The notes under the pieces: model-generated | The model's input: only the letters and a program-made list of their open reading frames with translations | Database searches by the model: none | What the model was told of the DNA's origin: nothing | From: Capillimicrobium parvum | GTDB taxonomy: Bacteria > Actinomycetota > Thermoleophilia > Solirubrobacterales > Solirubrobacteraceae | Assembly: GCF_021172045.1 (NCBI RefSeq) | Contig: NZ_CP087164.1 | Coordinates: forward strand, 62,001-126,000 | Reading direction: 5' to 3' | Length of the DNA: 64,000 nt | Translations under genes and position numbers: made by a program | Shown here: in pieces, positions 40,444 to 47,761 of the stretch | How positions within the stretch are numbered: the first letter of the stretch is position 1 | Layout of the letters: each line of letters begins with the position of its first letter

Positions 40444-40452
40444 GGGCTCAAG
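40438..40452. promoter_or_regulatory. Shared palindrome of two back-to-back -35 elements
   Basis: CTTGAG-GGG-CTCAAG: the -35 hexamers of the divergent cheW and fliO promoters form a perfect 15-bp palindrome separated by only three bases, so two sigma-28 holoenzymes could hardly bind at once. Confidence 0.75.
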
Positions 40453-40476
40453 TGGCCGGCGGACCGACCGACTACC
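40447..40476 (+). promoter_or_regulatory. Sigma-28-type promoter of the fliO-flhB operon
   Basis: CTCAAG (40447-40452), 14 bases, ACCGACTACC (40467-40476), 45 bases before the fliO ATG. Confidence 0.75.
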
Positions 40477-40521
40477 GGGCGGACCGGGTGGGCGGGTGTC
40501 CCATCGAGTCACCTCAGACGA

Positions 40522-41034
40522 ATGTCGATTCCCCACTTCCGCAAGGCCGTGACGGCGGCCTCGGCGATGCTCCTCGTGCTGCCCGCGTATGCGTACGCGG
40601 CACCCACCGGCACGGGCGAGGACACGCCGCTGAACCTGCCGACGAGCGATCCCAAGCCGCTGGGCTCCGGCGGCGGCGGGGGCAGCCTCGTGCGCACCTT
40701 CGTCGGCCTGGCGATCGTGATCGCCGTCATCTACGGCATCGCGTGGGTGCTGCGCCAGGTCAAGTCCTCGCGCGAGGAGCGCACCCGCGGCAACGGCCTG
40801 GCGACAGCCGCCGTCGTCGCCCTCGGGCCCGGCCGCTCGCTGCACCTCGTCCGTGCCGGCCGCGAGCTCGTCCTCGTCGGCGTCGCCGAGCACGGCGTCG
40901 TCCCGATCCGCACCTACACCGAGGATGAGGCGCGCCGGCTCGGCCTCGACGCCAGCGACGACGAGCCGCCGCCGTCCGACGGCAAGCGCCGCCCGAGCTT
41001 CATCGACGCGCTGCGCGACCGGACGGCCCGCTGA
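40522..41034 (+). CDS. fliO: Flagellar export protein FliO
   Basis: A 170-residue membrane protein with a cleavable-looking signal (MSIPHFRKAVTAASAMLLVLPAYAYA), a short linker, one membrane helix (residues about 53-74, LVRTFVGLAIVIAVIYGIAWVLRQVK) and a cytoplasmic domain GLATAAVVALGPGRSLHLVRAGRELVLVGVAEHGVVPIRTYTEDEA, which matches FliO (V-x-x-L-x-[LV]-G-x-x-x-x-[LV]-x-[LV]-V-x-[VI]-G-x-[ER]). It helps FliP assemble. Start ATG 40522. Confidence 0.9.
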   Translation: MSIPHFRKAVTAASAMLLVLPAYAYAAPTGTGEDTPLNLPTSDPKPLGSGGGGGSLVRTFVGLAIVIAVIYGIAWVLRQVKSSREERTRGNGLATAAVVALGPGRSLHLVRAGRELVLVGVAEHGVVPIRTYTEDEARRLGLDASDDEPPPSDGKRRPSFIDALRDRTAR

Positions 41035-41666
41035 TGGGCTCGGGCTCGAACGCCGTCCAGCTCCTGCTGTTGATCGCCGGGCTCACGCTGATCCCCGCGA
41101 TGCTCTTCTGCGTCACCGGCTTCACGCGGATCCTCATCGTCCTCGGCTTCATCCGCAGCGGCCTCGGCACCCAGAGCGCGCCACCCAACCAGGTGCTCGT
41201 CGGCATCGCGGTGTTCCTGACGATCTTCGTCATGGCACCGACCTTCGGCGAGATCAAGAAGGTGGCGATCGACCCGCTGAAGGACGACAAGATCACCCAG
41301 CAGCAGGCGCTCGAGCGCGGTCAGGTCCCCCTGCGGGAGTTCATGTTCAAGCAGACGCGCGAGAAGGACCTGGCGCTGTTCGTCAAGCTCGCCAAGCAGC
41401 CGCAGCCCAAGACGCGCGCCGACGTGCCGACGTGGGTCCTCATCCCCGCGTTCATCATCTCCGAGCTGAAGACGGCGTTCCAGATCGGCTTCCTGATCTT
41501 CCTGCCGTTCCTGGTCATCGACCTCGTCGTCAGTACCACCTTGATGTCGATGGGCATGGTGATGCTGCCGCCCGTCTTCATCGCCCTGCCGTTCAAGATC
41601 CTGCTCTTCGTGCTGGTCGACGGCTGGGACCTCGTCACCCAATCGCTCGTGCAGAGCTTCCATTGA
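41034..41666 (+). CDS. fliP: Flagellar export-gate protein FliP
   Basis: A 210-residue polytopic protein: LLLLIAGLTLIPAMLFCVTGFTRILIVLGFIRSGLGTQSAPPNQVLVGIAVFLTIFVM at the start and ISELKTAFQIGFLIFLPFLVIDLVVSTTLMSMGMVMLPPVFIALPFKILLFVLVDGW at the end are the classical FliP signatures. Like other actinobacterial FliPs it lacks an N-terminal signal peptide extension. TGATG overlap with fliO. Confidence 0.97.
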   Translation: MGSGSNAVQLLLLIAGLTLIPAMLFCVTGFTRILIVLGFIRSGLGTQSAPPNQVLVGIAVFLTIFVMAPTFGEIKKVAIDPLKDDKITQQQALERGQVPLREFMFKQTREKDLALFVKLAKQPQPKTRADVPTWVLIPAFIISELKTAFQIGFLIFLPFLVIDLVVSTTLMSMGMVMLPPVFIALPFKILLFVLVDGWDLVTQSLVQSFH

Positions 41667-41682
41667 GGACGGACTGCCCGCC

Positions 41683-41955
41683 ATGGACCAAGACGTCGTC
41701 GTCAGCCTCGCCACGCAGGCGCTCAGCCTGACCATGAAGGTCGCGCTGCCGCTCCTCCTCGCCGGCCTGACCGTCGGCCTGGTCGTCAGCGTGTTCCAAT
41801 CGGTCACGCAGATCCAGGAGCAGACGCTGACCTTCATCCCCAAGATCCTGGCCACGTTCGCCGTGCTGCTGGTCGGCGGCCCGTGGATGCTCAACCAGCT
41901 GCTGAGCTACGCGCAGGAGCTCTGGCTCAGCATCCCGTCGCTCGTCGGCGCCTAG
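41683..41955 (+). CDS. fliQ: Flagellar export-gate protein FliQ
   Basis: A 90-residue protein with two membrane helices; VSLATQALSLTMKVALPLLLAGLTVGLVVSVFQSVTQIQEQTLTFIPKILATFAVLLVGGPWML is the complete FliQ pattern. Located between fliP and fliR. Confidence 0.97.
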   Translation: MDQDVVVSLATQALSLTMKVALPLLLAGLTVGLVVSVFQSVTQIQEQTLTFIPKILATFAVLLVGGPWMLNQLLSYAQELWLSIPSLVGA

Positions 41956-41984
41956 CGGCCGCGCCCGCCCCGCGCCGCCGCCCG

Positions 41985-42767
41985 ATGCCCGACGTCGTCC
42001 TGCAGCAGTTCGGGGCCCAGGCGATCACCGGCTTCTTCCTGGTGCTCGCGCGGGTCACGCCGCTGTTCTTCTTCGCTCCGTTGTTCTCGAGCAAGCTCGT
42101 GCCGGTGCGCGTGCGCGCGATCGTGGCCGTGGCCCTGGCCATCGGGCTGGCCCCGGTCGTCGCCGGCGGCGAGCACCTGCCGGCCGACCTGTGGACGATC
42201 GCGGGGCTGATCCTCAAGGAGCTGCTCGTCGGCATGGCGTTCGCGTTCGCGCTCGGTGCGCTGTTCGCGGCGCTCAGCGTGGCCGGGTCGTTCCTGGACT
42301 ACCTCATCGGCTTCTCGTTCGGCTCGCTGGTGGACCCCGTCAACGGCACGCAGACCACCGTGCTCGCCCAGCTCTACAGCCTGCTCGGCGTCGTCGTGTT
42401 CATCGCCATCGACGGGGACGCCTGGGTCCTCGCCGGTCTGGCCCACACCTACGACGTCGTGGGGGTGACGCAGATGCCGTCGCTCAGTGCGCTGGTCGGC
42501 GGCGCGGTGCAGTCGTTCGTCACCATCTTCAGCTCGGCGGTGCAGGTCGCGGGCCCGATCATGCTCGCGCTCGTCCTCACGGACGCGGCGTTCGGACTGG
42601 TGTCGCGGGTGGTGCCGTCGCTCAACGTCTTCGGCGTCGGCTTCCCGGTGAAGCTGCTCGTGGGGCTCATCCTGATCGGGGTGACGCTGCCGTACGTCGC
42701 CGGCTGGCTCTCGGGCGAGTTGCAGTCCAGCGTGTCGCAGGCGCTACACACCCTCAAGGTCGGATAG
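41985..42767 (+). CDS. fliR: Flagellar export-gate protein FliR
   Basis: A 260-residue, six-helix membrane protein: FFLVLARVTPLFFFAPLFSSKLVPVRVRAIVAVALAIGLAP and LIGFSFGSLVDPVNGTQTTVLAQLYSLLGVVVFIAIDG are family signatures; the C-terminal LNVFGVGFPVKLLVGLILIGVTLP is also typical. FliP, FliQ and FliR form the gate. ATG 41985 lies 29 bp after fliQ. Confidence 0.96.
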   Translation: MPDVVLQQFGAQAITGFFLVLARVTPLFFFAPLFSSKLVPVRVRAIVAVALAIGLAPVVAGGEHLPADLWTIAGLILKELLVGMAFAFALGALFAALSVAGSFLDYLIGFSFGSLVDPVNGTQTTVLAQLYSLLGVVVFIAIDGDAWVLAGLAHTYDVVGVTQMPSLSALVGGAVQSFVTIFSSAVQVAGPIMLALVLTDAAFGLVSRVVPSLNVFGVGFPVKLLVGLILIGVTLPYVAGWLSGELQSSVSQALHTLKVG

Positions 42768-42783
42768 GGGAGCTCTCCCGCCC

Positions 42784-43842
42784 GTGGCCGACAAGACCGA
42801 GAAGGCGACCCCGAAACGGCGCGACGAAGCGCGCAGGAAGGGGCAGGTCGCACGGTCGGCCGACCTCGGCGGCGCCGCCGTCCTGCTCGCGGGCCTGTTG
42901 GCGCTGGGTGCGACCGGGCCCGCCATCGCCGCCCACCTCGCGGACGTGATGACCTCCACGCTGCAGCTGACCGCCCACCCGGAGGTCGTCAGCGAGCGCG
43001 GCCTGCCGTCGGTCCTGCTGGCCATCTGCAAGCACGTCGGGTCGGCGCTGGCGCCCCTGGTGGGCGCGTGCGTCGCCGCGGCGATCGTCGTCAACGTCGT
43101 GATGGTGCGCCCGCGGCCGAGCATGGCCGGGCTGAAGCCGGACCCGAAGCGCCTGAACCCGATCAAGGGCGTCAAGAACATCTACGGCCCGCAGGCCGCC
43201 TTCGAGCTGGGCAAGTCGCTGACGAAGCTCACCGTCGTGGGGGCCATCGTCGCGGCCGCGCTCGTGCCGCAGCTCACCGAGCTCGGGGCGATGGTCGGCA
43301 TGGAGCCCGGCGAGCTCGCCGGGGCGATGGCCTCGAGCATCTTCTCCATGGCCAAGCGCGCGGCGATCGCCTACCTCGTCATCGGGGTGATCGACTTCGT
43401 CTGGCAGCGCCATCGCACGGACAAGTCGATGCGCATGGACAAGCAGGAGGTCAAGGACGAGGCCAAGCAGCAGCAGCTGCCGGCCGAGGTCCGGGGCGCG
43501 ATGCGCCGGCGCCAGATGGCCGCGTCGCGCGCGCGGATGATGACCGACGTGCCGACGGCCGACGTCGTCGTGACGAACCCGACGCACTACGCGGTGGCGC
43601 TGCGCTACGACGGGTCCAACCCCGCGCCCGAGGTCGTGGCGAAGGGCGTGGACCTGGTGGCGGCGCGCATCCGCGCGATCGCGAGCGAGCACGGTGTGGC
43701 GATCGTGCCGGACCCGCCGCTGGCGCGCACGCTGCACGCCTCGGTCGAGGTGGGGCACCAGATCCCCGAGGAGCTCTTCGGCGCCGTCGCGCAGCTCCTC
43801 GCGTTCGTTTACCGGACGAGGAAGGTGTTGACGACCCGATAA
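42784..43842 (+). CDS. flhB: Flagellar export switch protein FlhB
   Basis: A 352-residue protein: KTEKATPKRRDEARRKGQVARSADL start motif, four membrane segments, and the cytosolic domain with the autocleavage site NPTH (residues 265-268, TNPTHYAVALRYD). The final part (IPEELFGAVAQLLAFVYR) matches the FlhX gene at 4.55 kb. GTG 42784 follows fliR by 16 bp. It is the last gene of the fliO operon. Confidence 0.97.
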   Translation: MADKTEKATPKRRDEARRKGQVARSADLGGAAVLLAGLLALGATGPAIAAHLADVMTSTLQLTAHPEVVSERGLPSVLLAICKHVGSALAPLVGACVAAAIVVNVVMVRPRPSMAGLKPDPKRLNPIKGVKNIYGPQAAFELGKSLTKLTVVGAIVAAALVPQLTELGAMVGMEPGELAGAMASSIFSMAKRAAIAYLVIGVIDFVWQRHRTDKSMRMDKQEVKDEAKQQQLPAEVRGAMRRRQMAASRARMMTDVPTADVVVTNPTHYAVALRYDGSNPAPEVVAKGVDLVAARIRAIASEHGVAIVPDPPLARTLHASVEVGHQIPEELFGAVAQLLAFVYRTRKVLTTR

Positions 43843-43856
43843 CGGGCGAGTTCTCC

Positions 43857-43886
43857 TTGCATAGCCCCCTAACAGTCTGCTACCGT
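43857..43886 (+). promoter_or_regulatory. Possible sigma-70 promoter downstream of flhB
   Basis: TTGCAT (43857-43862), 18 bases, TACCGT (43881-43886), in a locally AT-richer stretch right after flhB. It would start an RNA of about 145 nt ending at the 44011-44036 terminator. Confidence 0.4.
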
Positions 43887-43892
43887 ACGGCT

Positions 43893-44040
43893 TGCTCGTC
43901 GCCCATATATGCCCGCCGACCCCGGGCGCGACGAGTACGGGTGAATGACCGGCCGGTGTCCTCTCTCCTCTCCTCCGGGCGCCGGCCACTGAATCAGACA
44001 CCAAAAACGGAAGGTCCCGGCTTCGGCCGGGGCCTTTCGT
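43893..44040 (+). ncRNA. Candidate small RNA with CU-rich, anti-Shine-Dalgarno loop
   Basis: No coding frame lies between flhB and the DUF1326 gene. The stretch has a possible promoter in front, two stem-loops (CTCGTCGC/GCGACGAG at 43895-43902 and 43928-43935; GGCCGG/CCGGCC at 43951-43956 and 43982-43987) and an intrinsic terminator at its end. The loop of the second stem contains CCTCTCTCCTCTCCTCC, complementary to GGAGG-type ribosome-binding sites. I do not recognise a known family. It could alternatively be the flhB 3' untranslated region. Confidence 0.4.
44011..44036 (+). terminator. Intrinsic terminator with TTCG tetraloop
   Basis: AAGGTCCCGGC (44011-44021), loop TTCG, GCCGGGGCCTT (44026-44036): 11-bp stem with one G-T pair, followed by TTCGTCATT. 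It would end the fliO-flhB operon and/or the candidate small RNA. Confidence 0.8.
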
Positions 44041-44053
44041 CATTCTGGGGCCG

Positions 44054-44662
44054 CTACCCGGCGTAGTCGAACGTCGTCGCGTAGCCGCAGACGCCGCTGA
44101 GGTCGAACACGAGCCCCGCGTCCTCGCGGACGCTGAGCCGCTCGGTGACGAGCTCCTCGCCGGCGCGATGATGGCCGGGGATCACGCAGCTCACGGTCGA
44201 CTCGGTCTCGTAGCGATCGCGGATCTGGACCGAGACGTGGTCGCGGATGCGCAGCCGCTGGCGGCGGCGGGTGTGATGCACGTCGATGTCCACCGATCGC
44301 ACGGCGACCGCGTCGGCGTTCTTCCACGTCCACGGGAAGTGCGTCTCGGCGTCGCCGCCCAGCCGGCCGCGGAAGATCGCCTCCAGGGCGTCCCGCTGCT
44401 GGCCGGTGGCGTTCGCGTCGAGATAGAGGATCCAGGTCCAGGGCGAGCCCGGCTCGTCATCGCTGTAGCGGAGGACGAGCGCGACCGCAAGACCGCCGAG
44501 CTGGACCCCGTCCGCGGCGCCCTCCGCGATGACCCACGAGAGCAGGCCCATGCACACGCCGTGCGTCGAGCGCCCGCCGGGGACGCCGTCGATGCGGCGG
44601 CACGGGCAGATCGCGTCGCAGTTGCAGGACTCGAAGTAGCTGCCGGCGATTCGCCAACTCAT
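44054..44662 (-). CDS. DUF1326 domain protein
   Basis: A 202-residue protein with the DUF1326 N-terminal signature: MSWRIAGSYFESCNCDAICPCRR with the C-N-C-x(4)-C-x-C cysteine cluster, then STHGVCMGLLSWVIAEG and an alternating beta pattern. The cysteines probably bind a metal ion. Function unknown; not a flagellar gene. ATG 44662. Confidence 0.85.
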   Translation of the reverse strand: MSWRIAGSYFESCNCDAICPCRRIDGVPGGRSTHGVCMGLLSWVIAEGAADGVQLGGLAVALVLRYSDDEPGSPWTWILYLDANATGQQRDALEAIFRGRLGGDAETHFPWTWKNADAVAVRSVDIDVHHTRRRQRLRIRDHVSVQIRDRYETESTVSCVIPGHHRAGEELVTERLSVREDAGLVFDLSGVCGYATTFDYAG

Positions 44663-44784
44663 CGCACCCTCCCCCGTCCATGTGGTCGTCCTCGTGCATG
44701 TGCTCGTACATGCCCATGATCGCGGCGGGCGCGACGGCTCGCATCCGGTGGGTCCCCTGACGTGCGAGCCCGGGGGCAGGCCCG

Positions 44785-47013
44785 CTATGTCTCGATCGCG
44801 TTGCCCTGGAGCTCGCCGGTGGCCGGCGGGCCGTCCGTCAGGATCTGCACGCCCGCGTTGCGCGGCCCGGCCGCCCCGGTGGGCGCGAAGCGCACCCTGA
44901 TCGTGCAGAACTCCCTCGGCGCGAGCGTCACCCCGTCGCACGTGTCCCGCGTGATGACGAACTGGTCGGTCTCGCTGCCGGTCAGCTCCGCGGCCCCGAG
45001 GGTCAGGTCGCTGCCGCCCGTGTTCTTGACGGTGATGTTGCGGCCCCTGGTCCGGCTGCCCACCGCGACGTCGCCGAAGTCCAGCGGCGACGGCGTCGCG
45101 CGGATCGCCGGCGCGGTGGTCCCGCTGCCCGTGATCGAGCTCTCGAGGGTCGGCACCGCGTCGCTGGGCACCTCGAGCGTCGTGGGCTTGCCGCCGGCGC
45201 TGTTCGGCGCGAAGCGGATGCGCAGGCTGCACGACTCGCCGGGGCTCAGCGTCGTGCCCGTGCAGTGGTCGCGGTCGGTGGGCATGAGGTACTGGTTGGC
45301 GTACTCCCCGGTCAGCGCGATCGACCCGAGCGTGACGTCGCCCTGGCCGACGTTCTTGACGCTCCACGCCCGCAGCGCGGACCGCTGGCCGACCGGCACG
45401 GTGCCGAAGTCGACCGGCGCGATCGGGGCGAGCCTGGCCTTCGCCGCCGTCAGCGCGACGCCGCTCAACGGCGCGCCGGCGACGGTCGCTCCGTTGCTGC
45501 CGACGGCGAGGAACGAGCTGCGGCCGCCCGGCGAGCCGGTCGGGACGAAGCGCGCCTTGACGATGCACGCCCTGCCCGGGTCGAGCGTGCGCCCGGTGCA
45601 GCCGTCGGCGCCGGCGGGGATCTCGAAGTCGGCGAAGTCGGGCGGGGTGAAGCCGACGTCGTCGACTGGGAGCGGCACGACGCCGGTGTTGCGCAGCGCG
45701 AAGGACTGCAGGCGCGACGCCCTCCCGAGCTCGACGGAGCCGAAGTCCACGCTCGCTGGCGTCAGCGAGGCCGACGGCCCCACGATCTGCACCTGCGTCG
45801 TCAGCGACTCCCCATCGATGGTGGCCGTGACGTCGGCGGTCCCGGCGGCGGCGCCGGAGGTCAACGTGGCGAGCGCCTCGCCGCCGCAGGTGCACGCGGT
45901 CGGGTCGATCGCGCCCAGGGTGGTCGAGAACGCGACCGTGAGGTGGTCCGGGACGCCCTGCTCGGGCGGACCGATGTCGTCGCCGTCGCTGTTCGTGTTG
46001 AACGAGGCGGTGACGTCGCTCGCGGCGCCGTTCGTGGCGATCGTGGTCGGAGCGGCGCTCAGCGTCATCACCGTCCACGGCGAGACGTCGGCCGGGTCCA
46101 CGCCCGACGTGTCGTCGCAGCCCGCGGTGTCCGGGCCGGTGTTGCAGCCCCACCAGTTGTCGGTCGCGTCGACCGCCCCGGCGGGCGCCGTGAGGCCCGG
46201 ATCCGCGGTCGCGGCGATGCGGTTGCCGTGCATCGGCTCACCGCCGGCGAGGGCGCCGGACTCGACGAGGACCCCTCCGCCGCCGAGGTCGAAGACGTCG
46301 TTGTCGTCGAACGTGATACTGGTCGTCGGGGCGAGGCCCGCGGCGAAGCGGATGCCGTCGCCGTCGCCGTCGGTGAGCTCGTTGTCGGCGAAGAACGGAC
46401 CCTCGACGTGCTCGAGGACCACGGCGGCGTCGCCGGCGCCGTGGACGGCGCTGAACACCATGATCGGGAACGACCCGTCCTTGAGGTCCACGCCGCGCGC
46501 GACGTTCTCGATCAGCGTGTCGACGATGGCGGTCGTCGTGGAGAAGTCGTCGAGGTGGACCCCGGTCGTGCCGGCGGCCGCGGGGCCGCTCGCCGGCCCG
46601 AGGGCCATGCCCTGGATCCCGACGCCGTCGGCCTCGATGGTGATCGCCGGGTTCGTGCCGACGCCCACGATGCGCGCCTCGCCGGCCCCGCCGCGGGAGG
46701 GGTCGCCGCCCGCCGTGCCGCCGAACGGGCCGTCGATCTCGACGCTCACGCCGACGGTCACCGACTCCGCGTACGTGCCCGTCGCGACGTTGACGTCATC
46801 GCCGTTGCCGGACTGCAGGACCGCGTGCTGCACGGTCAGGCACGGCGTGGCCTGGGTCAGGCAGTTGTTGGCCGCGTCGCTGCCGGTCGTCGCGACGTAG
46901 CGGTCGGCCGCGGACGCCAGCGCGGGCGCGGCGCCGCAGAGGACGACGATCGTCGCCAGCACCGGCCCCAGCCGCCGCAGCGGCGCGATCCACCGTGATC
47001 CCAGCATCCCCAT
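44785..47013 (-). CDS. Secreted beta-helix protein with three choice-of-anchor-D (ASH-like) domains
   Basis: A 742-residue exported protein. A signal peptide (residues 1-36, ending ALASA) precedes a right-handed beta-helix-like region (about 40-330) with repeating short strands (for example GTYAESVTVGVSVEIDG). The C-terminal half carries three copies of a domain of about 100 residues beginning with SVDFGSVELG, PVDFGTVPVG and PLDFGDVAVG, each followed by a KNTG-type segment and a C-x-G-x-T-L-x-P-G/R-x-x-C-x-[IV] motif. These are immunoglobulin-like choice-of-anchor-D domains of extracellular proteins. A cell-surface or extracellular role is likely; no catalytic motif is seen. Confidence 0.8.
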   Translation of the reverse strand: MGMLGSRWIAPLRRLGPVLATIVVLCGAAPALASAADRYVATTGSDAANNCLTQATPCLTVQHAVLQSGNGDDVNVATGTYAESVTVGVSVEIDGPFGGTAGGDPSRGGAGEARIVGVGTNPAITIEADGVGIQGMALGPASGPAAAGTTGVHLDDFSTTTAIVDTLIENVARGVDLKDGSFPIMVFSAVHGAGDAAVVLEHVEGPFFADNELTDGDGDGIRFAAGLAPTTSITFDDNDVFDLGGGGVLVESGALAGGEPMHGNRIAATADPGLTAPAGAVDATDNWWGCNTGPDTAGCDDTSGVDPADVSPWTVMTLSAAPTTIATNGAASDVTASFNTNSDGDDIGPPEQGVPDHLTVAFSTTLGAIDPTACTCGGEALATLTSGAAAGTADVTATIDGESLTTQVQIVGPSASLTPASVDFGSVELGRASRLQSFALRNTGVVPLPVDDVGFTPPDFADFEIPAGADGCTGRTLDPGRACIVKARFVPTGSPGGRSSFLAVGSNGATVAGAPLSGVALTAAKARLAPIAPVDFGTVPVGQRSALRAWSVKNVGQGDVTLGSIALTGEYANQYLMPTDRDHCTGTTLSPGESCSLRIRFAPNSAGGKPTTLEVPSDAVPTLESSITGSGTTAPAIRATPSPLDFGDVAVGSRTRGRNITVKNTGGSDLTLGAAELTGSETDQFVITRDTCDGVTLAPREFCTIRVRFAPTGAAGPRNAGVQILTDGPPATGELQGNAIET

Positions 47014-47044
47014 CCCTTCCGTGAGACCGGCACTTGGTGCGACC

Positions 47045-47650
47045 CTACTGCACCAATCGCAGGGCGTTGGCCCATAGGCGCGTCAGCGTCGCCGTCAGCA
47101 CCTCGACGTCGTCGGTCACGGCGCCGTGCACGAAGGCGAGGGCGGCCGTCCGGCTGACCATCGAGGAGATGGCGTGCGCGGTCAGCGCCGGGTCGAGCTG
47201 CGGGTCGGCCAGCCCGCGCTCCTGCAGCTGTGCGATCGCGTGCGCGTTTCGGGCGGCGAACGCCTCGCCGCGCTCGAGGCGCAGCCGCCGCACGGCGGGG
47301 TCGACCGCCGCGACCTGCTCCATGAGCTCCATGAGCCGAGCGTTGCGCCGGTACGCCTCGAGGTACGCGCGGTTGGCCGCCTCGACGACCTCGAGCGGGT
47401 CCGCGTCGCCGGCCACCTCGAGCCGCGGGTGCAGCATCTCCTCGCGCAGCTCCTCGAGGACCGCGGCGAACGCCGCGTCCTTGCCGTTGAAGTACGTATA
47501 GAACGAACCGGTCGCCACGCCCGCCTCGCGCGCGATGTCGACGATGCGCGCGTCGACGAAGCCGTCGCGCTCGAACACCGTGCGCGCGCCCGCGACGAGC
47601 GCGGCGCGCGTGCGCTGCGCGCGCGGGCTGGGGGTGGCGGCGGTTGCCAT
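47045..47650 (-). CDS. TetR-family regulator
   Basis: A 201-residue regulator with TetR helix-turn-helix at residues 12-60 (RTRAALVAGARTVFERDGFVDARIVDIAREAGVATGSFYTYFNGKDAAFAAVL). The rest is helical ligand domain. It is head-to-head with flhA: its start (47650) lies 44 bp from the flhA -35 element. It could regulate itself, the secreted protein (31 bp downstream, same strand) or flhA; the sequence does not say. Confidence 0.85.
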   Translation of the reverse strand: MATAATPSPRAQRTRAALVAGARTVFERDGFVDARIVDIAREAGVATGSFYTYFNGKDAAFAAVLEELREEMLHPRLEVAGDADPLEVVEAANRAYLEAYRRNARLMELMEQVAAVDPAVRRLRLERGEAFAARNAHAIAQLQERGLADPQLDPALTAHAISSMVSRTAALAFVHGAVTDDVEVLTATLTRLWANALRLVQ

Positions 47651-47693
47651 GCGCGCCACGGTACCCGCCGCCGGGGATCGGCGGTCACGCCCG

Positions 47694-47723
47694 CTCAAGG
47701 CTCGCCGTGCCGGGCCGATCACC
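47694..47723 (+). promoter_or_regulatory. Sigma-28-type promoter of flhA
   Basis: CTCAAG (47694-47699), 14 bases, GCCGATCACC (47714-47723), 38 bases before the flhA ATG. Confidence 0.8.
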
Positions 47724-47761
47724 GGGGCGACTCGCCCCTTCCACGAGTCGCCCTTCCCCGA

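Noticed and set aside
43893-43990. Known riboswitch (such as a cyclic-di-GMP type) after flhB
   Set aside because: None of the conserved core motifs could be found; kept only as an unclassified small-RNA candidate.
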